Shown piece after piece: positions 45,503 through 52,991 of a DNA stretch of 64,000 bases. The first letter of the stretch is position 1. Every line of letters begins with the position of its first letter. Under the pieces are notes generated by a model. The model ran no database searches. It saw only the letters and a program-made list of their open reading frames with translations, and was not told where the DNA came from. The stretch lies in the NCBI RefSeq assembly GCF_900129765.1, contig NZ_FQWU01000002.1, forward strand, positions 434,001 through 498,000, in the 5' to 3' direction. The position numbers and the translations under genes are program-made. The DNA comes from Massilia sp. CF038 (GTDB lineage: Bacteria; Pseudomonadota; Gammaproteobacteria; Burkholderiales; Burkholderiaceae_D).

Positions 45503-46707
45503 CGGGCCAGCCTCAGTCCCGTGAACTGCCAGCGCGCGCCGGCCGGGAAGAAATTACGGTAACTGGCGCGCGCGTGGCCAGGCGGCGTCACGCATGACGC
45601 GCCGCGCAGCACATATTGGTTGAGCATGAATTTTCCATTGTATTCACCGAGCGCACCGGGTGCGCTGGCATAACCCGGATACGGGCTGTAACTGCTGCTG
45701 GTCCACTGCCAGCAAGCGCCAAACAATTGATCGAGCCCGGGCCCGGCCACCGCGGGATGCAGCGCCCCGTGCGCGATCGACGCACCCTGCGCCGCCAGTT
45801 CCCACTCCGCTTCGGTGGGCAGGCGCGCGCCCATCCAGTGCGCGCAGGCGGCCGCTTCGTACAGCGACAAGTGGGTGACCGGCCGCGCCAGATCGAGCTG
45901 CTGCTCGCCGTGCAGTGTGAATTCGTACCACTGTCCATCGGCGTCGCGCCGCCAGTACAGGGGATGGGCCAGGCGCTGCGTGCCCACCACATCCCAGCCT
46001 TCGGCCAGCCACAAGGCCGGGTCGCGGTAGCCGCCTGCCTCGATGAAGGCCAGGTATTCGCCATTGGTGACCAGGCGCGCGGCCAGTTCGAACGGCGCCA
46101 CATACACCGGGTGACGGGGCAGTTCATTGTCGAAGCAAAAACCGTCGCCCGCGTGACCCATCTGGCGCAAGCCGCCGTCAAAGGCGTGCCAGGTGAGCGC
46201 TGGCGCGGCGCTGGCCGGCGCCAAGGGCGTAGGCCAGTAGGCGGGCAGCAGCGCGCTTTGCGCCAGCAGATGCTTGACGTCGGTGAGCAGCAATTCCTGG
46301 TGCTGCTGCTCGTGCTGCAAACCCAGGCCAATCAGCGCGTCCAGATCGCCCCGCACTTCCAGCAGGCGCAGCACGCGCGTGTCGACATTGGCGCGGTACG
46401 CACGCACCTCGGCCATGCTGGGGCGCGTGAGCAAGCCGCGCTGGGCGCGCGGATGGCGCTCCCCAATACCGTTGTAATACGAATTGAACAGCACCCGAAA
46501 GGCCGGATTGAACGGGGCGAAATCCGCTTCGTGCGGCTCGAGCACAAAGGTTTCGAAGAACCAGGTGGTGTGCGCCAGATGCCATTTCACGGGACTGGCG
46601 TCCGGCATCGACTGGGCCCCGCAATCTTCGTCCGACAGCGGCTCGGCCAGCTGCAGGGAGCGGCGCCGCACGGCGCCGTACTGCTCAGCGAGCGAGGGGG
46701 CGCGCAT
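45499..46707 (-). CDS. egtB: Ergothioneine biosynthesis protein EgtB
   Basis: 402 residues: DinB-like domain with likely iron ligands His46 (WHLAHTTWFFETF), His132 and His136 (LQHEQQHQELLLTD), then the FGE-sulfatase domain ([36 protein letters not shown]). EgtB couples hercynine to a thiol (gamma-Glu-Cys or Cys) as a sulfoxide. It overlaps egtD by 23 bp. No EgtA, EgtC or EgtE gene is in the window, so the thiol donor and the lyase step must be supplied elsewhere. It is a paralogue of the senA product. Confidence 0.93.
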   Translation of the reverse strand: MRAPSLAEQYGAVRRRSLQLAEPLSDEDCGAQSMPDASPVKWHLAHTTWFFETFVLEPHEADFAPFNPAFRVLFNSYYNGIGERHPRAQRGLLTRPSMAEVRAYRANVDTRVLRLLEVRGDLDALIGLGLQHEQQHQELLLTDVKHLLAQSALLPAYWPTPLAPASAAPALTWHAFDGGLRQMGHAGDGFCFDNELPRHPVYVAPFELAARLVTNGEYLAFIEAGGYRDPALWLAEGWDVVGTQRLAHPLYWRRDADGQWYEFTLHGEQQLDLARPVTHLSLYEAAACAHWMGARLPTEAEWELAAQGASIAHGALHPAVAGPGLDQLFGACWQWTSSSYSPYPGYASAPGALGEYNGKFMLNQYVLRGASCVTPPGHARASYRNFFPAGARWQFTGLRLAR

Positions 46708-47650
46708 AAATCAGGGCAAACCATTGATCGGGATCGGTCCAGGCGTGCACCGTGCCAAAGCCCGCCTGCTCGAGCAGACCCAGTGCCTGCGGCAGCCGGT
46801 ACTTGTAGCTGTTTTCGGTGTGGATCGCTTCGCGCTTGGCAAACTGGCGCGCGCCACCGGGCCAGCGCACGGTCAGCGCTTCGCGCGCTTCCAGGTGCAT
46901 TTCCACGCGCTGCTCCTGCGCATTGTAGTAACCCAGATGGCGCCACTGGGGCACGGCAAAGTCGCTGCCCAGCAGGCGGTTCACATGGCGCAGCAAATTC
47001 AGGTTGAAGGCGGCGGTCACGCCCAGCGCGTCATCGTAGGCCGCGTCCAGCAAGGCAGTGTCCTTGACCAGGTCAATCCCGATCAGCAGCCCGCCTGCCT
47101 CGTCGCTGGCGGCGCGCACGCGCTGCAGGAAGGCCAGCGCTTCGTCCGGCGTGAAGTTGCCGATCGACGAACCGGGATAAAAGAACACGCGCCGCTCGGG
47201 CCGCACCACAGCGGGCAGCACCAGCTGCTGCGAAAAATCCAGACCCAGGCCGGTCATTTCAATGTGTGGAAAGCGCTGCTGCAGGCGCCCTATTGCTTCA
47301 TGCAAAAAGTCGTACGAAATGTCCACCGCCACGTACTGGGCCGGATGCAGCAGCGGGAACAGGGCCGCCGCCTTGGCGCAGTTGCCCGCGCCCAGATCAA
47401 TCAGGGTCGCGCCCGGGCCAATGGCGCGCGCTATCTCGGCCCCGTAGCGCGCCACGATGGCCGCTTCGGTGCGGGTCGGATAGTACTCGGGCAGCTCGCA
47501 AATGGCTTCAAACAGCTTCGAGCCGAGCGCGTCATACAGGAACTTGGGCGATACATGGGCGTGGGTGGCCAGCAAACCTTGCTGGAGTTCGGCGCCAACG
47601 GCAGGCGAAGCGAGGGGATGGGGCACATCGGCAGGGCGCGTGATCGGCAT
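46685..47650 (-). CDS. egtD: L-histidine N-alpha-methyltransferase EgtD
   Basis: 321 residues from the ATG at 47650, equal to mycobacterial EgtD; the longer frame starts with TTG and lacks a ribosome site. N-terminal SPKFLYDALGSKLFEAICEL with EYYPTRTEAAI, SAM loop LIDLGAGNCAKAAAL, FFYPGSSIGNF, and C-terminal IHTENSYKY are diagnostic. It trimethylates histidine to hercynine, the shared substrate of EgtB and SenA. Operon egtD-egtB-yihY, divergent from the PhnD-type transporter across 124 bp. Confidence 0.95.
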   Translation of the reverse strand: MPITRPADVPHPLASPAVGAELQQGLLATHAHVSPKFLYDALGSKLFEAICELPEYYPTRTEAAIVARYGAEIARAIGPGATLIDLGAGNCAKAAALFPLLHPAQYVAVDISYDFLHEAIGRLQQRFPHIEMTGLGLDFSQQLVLPAVVRPERRVFFYPGSSIGNFTPDEALAFLQRVRAASDEAGGLLIGIDLVKDTALLDAAYDDALGVTAAFNLNLLRHVNRLLGSDFAVPQWRHLGYYNAQEQRVEMHLEAREALTVRWPGGARQFAKREAIHTENSYKYRLPQALGLLEQAGFGTVHAWTDPDQWFALIYARPLAR

Positions 47651-47720
47651 GGTCTCGTATAGAATCTCGGCAAGGCGCTTCAAAGGTTTTTGTTATCATA
47701 GCTGATTCTGTTTTTTTCAA

Positions 47721-47746
47721 CGGGCACGCTTGCAATGTCGTGCCCG
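47721..47746. promoter_or_regulatory. 8-bp stem-loop in the egtD-transporter intergenic region
   Basis: CGGGCACG (47721-47728) and CGTGCCCG (47739-47746) with a ten-base centre lie just before the ribosome site of the transporter's first gene and after a seven-T stretch. It may be an operator palindrome or a leader hairpin; neither strand has a T-run after the stem, so it is not a standard terminator. Confidence 0.45.
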
Positions 47747-47774
47747 CCCCTCCGCCACTTTCACAAGGGATTCC

Positions 47775-48653
47775 ATGAAATCTTTCTCCATCGCGCGCAC
47801 CGTGCAATCGCTCCTGCTGGCAGCTGGCCTGGTGGCCGCCTCCGGCGCCGCCCTGGCCCAGGCTGTGCCTGGCGTGCTGCGCGTCTCGGCCATCCCGGAC
47901 GAAAACCCGACCGAACTGCAGCGCAAATTCAAGCCGCTCGGTGAATACCTGGCCAAGGCCACCGGCCTGAAAGTCGAATTCACGCCCGTCACCGATTACG
48001 CCGCCTCGGTCGAAGGCCTGGTCACCAACAAGCTTGACATGGTCTGGTTCGGCGGCTTCACCTTCGTGCAAGCGAACGCCCGCAGCAAAGGCCAGGTCGT
48101 GCCGCTGGTGCAGCGCGACATCGATGAAAAATTCCGCTCCGTGTTCATCACCACCGACAAGGGCATCAACAAGCTCGAAGACCTCAAGGGCAAAACCCTG
48201 TCCTTCGGTTCCGAGTCGTCCACCTCGGGCCACCTGATGCCGCGCTCCTACCTGCTCGCTGCCAAGATCAATCCGGACACCGACCTCAAACGCATTGCCT
48301 TCTCGGGCGCGCATGACGCCACGGTCGCTGCGGTTGCAGGCGGCAAGGTCGACGCCGGCGCCCTCAATATCTCGGTGTGGGAAAAACTGGTGGACGCCAA
48401 GAAGGTCGATCCAGCCGTCGTGCGCGTCTTCTACACCACGCCTGGCTACTACGATTACAACTGGACCGTGCGCAGCGACATGGCGCCGGCCCTGAAAAAG
48501 AAAATCACCGACGCCTTCCTCGCGCTTGACGCCAGCAACCCCGAGCACAAGGAGATCCTGGCCCTGCAAAAGGCCGGCAAATTCCTGCCGACCAAGCCAG
48601 AGAACTACAAGTCGATTGAAGCGGCCGCGCACAACGCCGGTCTGCTCAAGTAA
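47775..48653 (+). CDS. PhnD-family periplasmic binding protein, putative selenate/selenite transporter
   Basis: 292 residues from the ATG at 47775 (AAGGGA upstream). Signal peptide SLLLAAGLVAASGAALAQA; mature part GVLRVSAIPDENPTELQRKF, VEFTPVTDYAASVEGLV, MVWFGGFTFVQA and FGSESSTSGHLMPRSYLL. It belongs to the phosphonate/phosphite-binding superfamily, but the pattern fits the branch annotated in protein family databases as a putative selenate ABC transporter because of its neighbourhood to selD. Here selD and sen genes lie 6-10 kb away. Ligand identity is inferred, not shown. First gene of a five-gene operon. Confidence 0.8.
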   Translation: MKSFSIARTVQSLLLAAGLVAASGAALAQAVPGVLRVSAIPDENPTELQRKFKPLGEYLAKATGLKVEFTPVTDYAASVEGLVTNKLDMVWFGGFTFVQANARSKGQVVPLVQRDIDEKFRSVFITTDKGINKLEDLKGKTLSFGSESSTSGHLMPRSYLLAAKINPDTDLKRIAFSGAHDATVAAVAGGKVDAGALNISVWEKLVDAKKVDPAVVRVFYTTPGYYDYNWTVRSDMAPALKKKITDAFLALDASNPEHKEILALQKAGKFLPTKPENYKSIEAAAHNAGLLK

Positions 48654-48657
48654 GACC

Positions 48658-49473
48658 ATGGCCGCCTTGCAGCTCGAGCAGCTCAGCGTGCGCCACCTGG
48701 CCGGCAGCCGCGCCGAGGCCCTGCACGCGCTCGATCTGCAAGTGCAGGCTGGCGAACAGCTGGCCATCATTGGTCCTTCCGGGGCCGGCAAGACCACCTT
48801 GCTCAATACCCTCGCTTGCGCCCACCAGCCTGCCGGCGGACGTTACACCGTGCTCGGTCAGGACCCCTGGGCCTTGCCCGAAGCGGCGCGCCACCGCCTG
48901 CGTGCGCGCCTGTTCCTGGCGCCGCAAACGCCGCCGCTGCCACCGCGCCAGCGCGTGGTCAATGCGGTGCTGGCAGCGCGCCTGCCCCACTGGAGCTTGT
49001 GGCAGGCCCTGCGCTCGCTCGTCACCCCGCTCGACCCGGCGGCCGCCCACGCGGCGCTGACCCGCGTTGGCCTGGGCGACAAACTGTATGCCCGTGTCGA
49101 CCGTCTGTCCGGCGGCGAACGCCAGCGCTGCGCCCTGGCCCGTCTGCTGCTGTCCTCGGCTGAACTGATTCTGGTGGACGAGCCGCTCTCCGCACTCGAC
49201 CCGGCCCTGGCCCATGTCACCCTCACCACCTTGCAGCAGGAAGCAGCCGCGCGCGGCGCCACCCTGGTGTGCAGCTTGCACCAGGTCGACATGGCGCGCG
49301 CCCACTTTGCCCGCATTGTCGGCCTGCGCGACGGGCGCGTGGTGTTTGACGCGCCGCGCGAACAGGTCACCGACGCCATGATCGCCGCCCTGTACGAGAA
49401 CGAAGCGTTCGACGCGCCGCCCGCCATGCCGCACGAAACGCCCGAACGCCTGGCCGTGGGCGCCTGTTTCTGA
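48658..49473 (+). CDS. ABC transporter ATPase (PhnC-like) of the putative selenium transporter
   Basis: 271 residues from the ATG at 48658, four bases after the binding-protein stop. Walker A GPSGAGKTTLL, signature RLSGGERQRCALARLLL, Walker B LILVDEPLSALDP, switch SLHQVD. Sequence between is PhnC-like (GQDPWALPEAARHRLRARLF, PPRQRVVNAVLAARLP). It powers the two permeases that follow. The C-terminal extension (APPAMPHETPERLAVGACF) is not typical and looks unstructured. Confidence 0.88.
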   Translation: MAALQLEQLSVRHLAGSRAEALHALDLQVQAGEQLAIIGPSGAGKTTLLNTLACAHQPAGGRYTVLGQDPWALPEAARHRLRARLFLAPQTPPLPPRQRVVNAVLAARLPHWSLWQALRSLVTPLDPAAAHAALTRVGLGDKLYARVDRLSGGERQRCALARLLLSSAELILVDEPLSALDPALAHVTLTTLQQEAAARGATLVCSLHQVDMARAHFARIVGLRDGRVVFDAPREQVTDAMIAALYENEAFDAPPAMPHETPERLAVGACF

Positions 49474-49475
49474 GC

Positions 49476-50297
49476 ATGGCAAAGGCTTACCCGGATCCCG
49501 CCTGGCGCACCCGTGTCGGCAGCGCCGCGCTGCTGCTGGCCCTGCTTTGGCCAGCCATGGTGTTTTCCGAATTCAAACCCTGGCTGCTGCTGGACGCGCA
49601 AAGCTTGCGCGCCGCCGGCGCCTTCCTGGCCGGCTTTTTGCAGCCCGCCCACGATGCCGACTTTCTCGCCATGGTGCTGCGCGAAAGCTGGCAGACCGTG
49701 GCCATTGCCACCGCCGGCCTGACGCTGGCCCTGGTGGGCGCCATTCCCGCCACCCTGCTCATCACCGAAGGCTTGTCGATCTCGCGCCTGGGCACCGGCC
49801 GCATGCGCCTGCCGGCCGCGCTGCTGCGCCAGCTGGTGCGCTGGGTGCTGGTCCTGCTGCGCAGCGTGCCCGAACTGGTGTGGGCCCTGCTGCTGGTGCG
49901 CGTGGTGGGTCTGGGACCGACCGCCGGCGTGCTGGCCATTGCCCTCACCTATGCGGGCATGCTGGGCAAGGTGTATGCCGAAATCCTCGAGTCGTCCGAA
50001 GCCCATGCCACCGACGCGCTGCTGGCCAATGGCGCGGCGCGCTTGCCCGCTTTTTTGTATGGCGCCCTGCCCGCGTCCGCATCGGAACTGGTGTCCTACA
50101 CCGTGTACCGCTGGGAATGCGCGATCCGCGGCTCGGCCGTGATGGGCTTTGTCGGCGCTGGCGGCCTCGGTCAGCGCATGGATGAATCGATGCGCATGAT
50201 GGAAGGCGGCCAGGTCTCGACCATGCTGCTGGTGTTCGTGCTGCTGGTGGCGCTGGCCGACCTGGTCTCGCGCCTGTTACGGCGCCGCCTGGGATGA
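49476..50297 (+). CDS. PhnE-like ABC transporter permease 1
   Basis: 273 residues with about six helices, beginning VGSAALLLALLWPAMVFSEF. The BPD-permease loop is AHATDALLANGAARLPAFLYGALPASASELVSY, followed by YRWECAIRGSAVMGFVGAGGLGQ, the EAA-type coupling region of PhnE. It starts two bases after the ATPase stop. Two different PhnE-like subunits are used here, so the channel is probably a heterodimer. Confidence 0.9.
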   Translation: MAKAYPDPAWRTRVGSAALLLALLWPAMVFSEFKPWLLLDAQSLRAAGAFLAGFLQPAHDADFLAMVLRESWQTVAIATAGLTLALVGAIPATLLITEGLSISRLGTGRMRLPAALLRQLVRWVLVLLRSVPELVWALLLVRVVGLGPTAGVLAIALTYAGMLGKVYAEILESSEAHATDALLANGAARLPAFLYGALPASASELVSYTVYRWECAIRGSAVMGFVGAGGLGQRMDESMRMMEGGQVSTMLLVFVLLVALADLVSRLLRRRLG

Positions 50298-51085
50298 ATA
50301 ACCCGCTGCCACAGGCGCCCCGGCGCGCCCTCTCCACCTGGCTGCTCATCGCCGCCCTGCTGGCCCTCGTGGTGGCCAGCTTCGCCTCGCTGCCGCTCAA
50401 ATGGGCCGCGTTTTTCACCAGCGAAGCGGCCAGCACCACGGCAGAATTTTTGTCCGGGTTCGCCCCGCCCGAGACCAGCAGCGGCTTTCTGCGCAAGACC
50501 GCGCTGGCCACGCTCGAAACCTTGTCCATGTCGGCCCTGGGCACCTTGCTGGCTGTCGTTGGCGGCATGCTGCTGGCACTGCCCGCAGCGGGCCGCTTTG
50601 GCGCTGCCGTGCGCGCGGCCAGCCGCGCCTTGCTCAACGTGCTGCGTTCGGTGCCGGAACTGGTGTGGGCTTCGATCCTGCTGGTTGCCGCCGGCCTCGG
50701 TCCCTTTGCCGGCACCCTGGCCCTGGCCGCGCACACCAGCGGCGTATTGGGCCGCCTGTTTGCCGACGCCCTGGAAAACGCCGACCCCTCGCAGGCGGCA
50801 GCGCTGCGCGTGAATGGCGCCTCCGCCTTGCAGGCGTTTTTGTACGCCACGCTGCCGCAAACGCTGCCGCAGATGCTGTCCTACACCCTGTACCGCTGGG
50901 AGAACAATATCCGCGCCGCGGCCGTGCTGGGCGTGGTTGGCGCCGGTGGTCTGGGCCAGATGCTCAAGTATCACCTGTCACTGTTCCAGATGCCCAGCGC
51001 CGCCACCGTGGTGCTGGCCATGCTGCTGCTGGTTGCCCTGGTTGATGCTGTCAGTTTCGCGCTGCGGCGCGCCCTCACCCGTTAG
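50294..51085 (+). CDS. PhnE-like ABC transporter permease 2
   Basis: 263 residues, overlapping the first permease by four bases (ATGA). Helices include STWLLIAALLALVVASFASL and the coupling region ASALQAFLYATLPQTLPQML then YRWENNIRAAAVLGVVGAGGLGQ, closely parallel to permease 1, which points to an old duplication. It forms the channel with permease 1 in the inner membrane. Confidence 0.9.
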   Translation: MNNPLPQAPRRALSTWLLIAALLALVVASFASLPLKWAAFFTSEAASTTAEFLSGFAPPETSSGFLRKTALATLETLSMSALGTLLAVVGGMLLALPAAGRFGAAVRAASRALLNVLRSVPELVWASILLVAAGLGPFAGTLALAAHTSGVLGRLFADALENADPSQAAALRVNGASALQAFLYATLPQTLPQMLSYTLYRWENNIRAAAVLGVVGAGGLGQMLKYHLSLFQMPSAATVVLAMLLLVALVDAVSFALRRALTR

Positions 51086-51094
51086 AAAGTCGGC

Positions 51095-51751
51095 ATGCTC
51101 GAGTTACGCGATTTAAAAAAAACCTATGGCGGCCGCGCGGTGCTGCACGGCTTGTCACACCAGTTCCTGCCGGGCGAGTTTGTCGCCATCATGGGCGAGT
51201 CGGGCGTGGGCAAATCCACCCTGCTCAACCTGATTGCCGGTCTGGATGCGCCTGACAGCGGCGCCATCATCGTCGATGGCCAGCCCATGGGCGCACTCGA
51301 CGACGATGCCGCCACGCTGCTGCGCCGCACTCGCATGGGCTTCATCTTTCAAGCCTTCCACGTGTTGCCGCATCTGACCCTGGTGCAGAACGTGGCACTG
51401 CCGCTGCTGCTCAATGGCCAGCCGCAGGCGCGCGCCTCGGCCATGCTGGCCGCCGTGGGTCTGGCCGGGCGCGATGGCGACTTCCCGCGCCAGTTGTCGG
51501 GCGGTGAAATGCAGCGCGTGGCCATTGCCCGCGCCCTGGTGCACCAGCCGGCCCTGGTGCTGGCCGATGAACCAACTGGCAACCTCGATCCCGAGACCGC
51601 CGACAGCGTGCTGGACCTGCTGCGGGCGGAGGTAAAGGCCAGTGGCGCCAGCGCAATCATGGTCACGCACTCGCACGCGGCAGCCGCGCGGGCCGACAAA
51701 ACCCTGGTTTTAACCCGTTCCGGACTGGAATTAGTATCTTTCCCGCACTAA
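51095..51751 (+). CDS. LolD/MacB-type ABC ATPase at the end of the transporter operon
   Basis: 218 residues, nine bases after permease 2. Walker [12 protein letters not shown], signature [17 protein letters not shown], Walker [18 protein letters not shown]-loop [29 protein letters not shown] is typical of the LolD/MacB/FtsE class, which normally serves FtsX-like permeases, not PhnE. No such permease is in the operon. It may serve a permease elsewhere, or have been recruited as a second ATPase. Function unresolved. Confidence 0.82.
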   Translation: MLELRDLKKTYGGRAVLHGLSHQFLPGEFVAIMGESGVGKSTLLNLIAGLDAPDSGAIIVDGQPMGALDDDAATLLRRTRMGFIFQAFHVLPHLTLVQNVALPLLLNGQPQARASAMLAAVGLAGRDGDFPRQLSGGEMQRVAIARALVHQPALVLADEPTGNLDPETADSVLDLLRAEVKASGASAIMVTHSHAAAARADKTLVLTRSGLELVSFPH

Positions 51752-51926
51752 TCAATTATTTTTGTTCAATTTTTCGTCAACTTTGCTGCGAATATATTCT
51801 TATCGTAGTATCATCAATCCAACCCGGGTGGCATAAAATTATCTCCAAATGTCACTAATGGGCCGAGAGTTGACCATAAGTCGATCAGTCCCCCCACTAT
51901 GAAAGCAACCTTTGGAGGAGAGTACG

Positions 51927-52214
51927 ATGAACGTACGACAGAAAAAATTGGAAATGATCGAAGCGATGAACCGTGCCCGTGCACTGGAACCATCGAGTTT
52001 CGTTCCGAACAAGCTGCTCGACACCTTGATCGAAAAAATGAATCTGAAAAACGACGCTGAACTGTGCCGCGTGCTGGAAGTGCAGCCGCCAATCATCAGC
52101 AAGATTCGCCACCGCAAGCTGGCTGTCGGCGCAACGATTTTGCTGCGCATGCATGAAAAATCGGACATGAGCATTCGTGATCTGAAGGAACTGTCCAACT
52201 CGTCGATGCACTGA
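51927..52214 (+). CDS. Small helix-turn-helix DNA-binding protein
   Basis: 95 residues from the ATG at 51927, preceded by GGAGGAG six bases upstream. A basic N-terminus is followed by a Cro/XRE-like helical unit: NKLLDTLIEKMNLKNDAELC, RVLEVQPPIISKIRHRKLA (recognition region), and a C-terminal helix MSIRDLKELSNSSMH. There is no second domain. A strong ribosome site suggests high expression. The target is unknown. The 175-bp AT-rich gap before it probably holds its promoter; no other gene seen there. Confidence 0.72.
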   Translation: MNVRQKKLEMIEAMNRARALEPSSFVPNKLLDTLIEKMNLKNDAELCRVLEVQPPIISKIRHRKLAVGATILLRMHEKSDMSIRDLKELSNSSMH

Positions 52215-52230
52215 CGAGACGCAATGCTGC

Positions 52231-52270
52231 CCGGCGCCGGCAGCCGATCATGTGGTCCAGATCGGCGGCG
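52231..52270. terminator. Interrupted hairpin between convergent genes
   Basis: Arms GGCGCC and GCCGATC (52231-52236, 52241-52247) pair with GATCGGC and GGCGCC (52258-52264, 52265-52270). It lies just after the HTH gene and before the oppositely oriented next gene. The following CCGTTCCTTTC is only weakly T-rich. Confidence 0.5.
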
Positions 52271-52340
52271 CCCCGTTCCTTTCATGCAGCATGCCACGAA
52301 GCGGCGCACCCAGAACCCGTGCCACCGCCTCCCTCTTCCC

Positions 52341-52925
52341 TTACTCGTTCTTTGGTCGACCGGTCTTGAGCTGCGGCAAGCTCGCCAGGATCTGTTGTAG
52401 CGTCGCCATGTCCAGCTGACTGATCAAGGCCACGCCAATGCGCAGCAATTCGCTCTTGCGAATTTCAAAGCCTGCCTTCAGGCATGCCTTCTTTACCTGA
52501 CCCAGCACCGCATATTCCTGTTCCGGCATGGTGAAACTGTCGCGTACCAGTTTCGGCTTGCGCACCTTTTCGCGCACGGCTTCCGGCGCTGCGCTCTCGG
52601 CCACGGGCGCGGCTGGCGCCGCCACCACTGGCTCGGCCTTGGGGCTGGCCTTGCTTGCTGGCTTGACTGCCGGCTTGACCGCGGGTTTGACCGCTGGCTT
52701 GGCCGCTGCTTTGACCGCTGGCTTGAGCACGGGCTTGGCTGCCGGCTTGGCTGCCGGGGCGGCTGCCGCCTTGCTTGCCGTTTTCACCGCAGGCTTGGCG
52801 GCAACTTTGCGCGCTGGCGCTGCGGCCTTTTTTGCCGCTGGCTTGGACGCGGCCGGTTTGCTGGCGGCTGTTTTCAGTGCAGGCACTTTGTGGCCATTGG
52901 TTTTAGCCGTCGGATTTTTTGCCAT
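52341..52925 (-). CDS. Histone H1-like tail joined to a ribbon-helix-helix-like domain
   Basis: 194 residues from the ATG at 52925 (CCGGAG six bases upstream). Residues 5-115 are almost only Ala, Lys, Pro and Val in short repeats (AAKPAVKPAVKPA), as in bacterial H1-like nucleoid proteins and AlgP. The last 70 residues look folded: RDSFTMPEQEYAVLGQVKKA then RKSELLRIGVALISQL, the strand-helix-turn-helix pattern of MetJ/Arc proteins. It is probably an abundant DNA-binding protein. The tail is likely to vary in length between strains because of its tandem codons. Confidence 0.7.
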   Translation of the reverse strand: MAKNPTAKTNGHKVPALKTAASKPAASKPAAKKAAAPARKVAAKPAVKTASKAAAAPAAKPAAKPVLKPAVKAAAKPAVKPAVKPAVKPASKASPKAEPVVAAPAAPVAESAAPEAVREKVRKPKLVRDSFTMPEQEYAVLGQVKKACLKAGFEIRKSELLRIGVALISQLDMATLQQILASLPQLKTGRPKNE

Positions 52926-52991
52926 GTCGAACTCCGGAATAAATGAAGAAAACAATATATATCATTTATCCCGTATAGGAAAGTTCTCCCG

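Noticed and set aside
47775-51085. Annotation as a phosphonate transporter (phnD, phnC, phnE)
   Set aside because: No phosphonate-degradation gene and no Pho box are nearby, while selD and sen/egt genes are; the binding-protein pattern fits the selenium-associated branch better. The ligand remains inferred.
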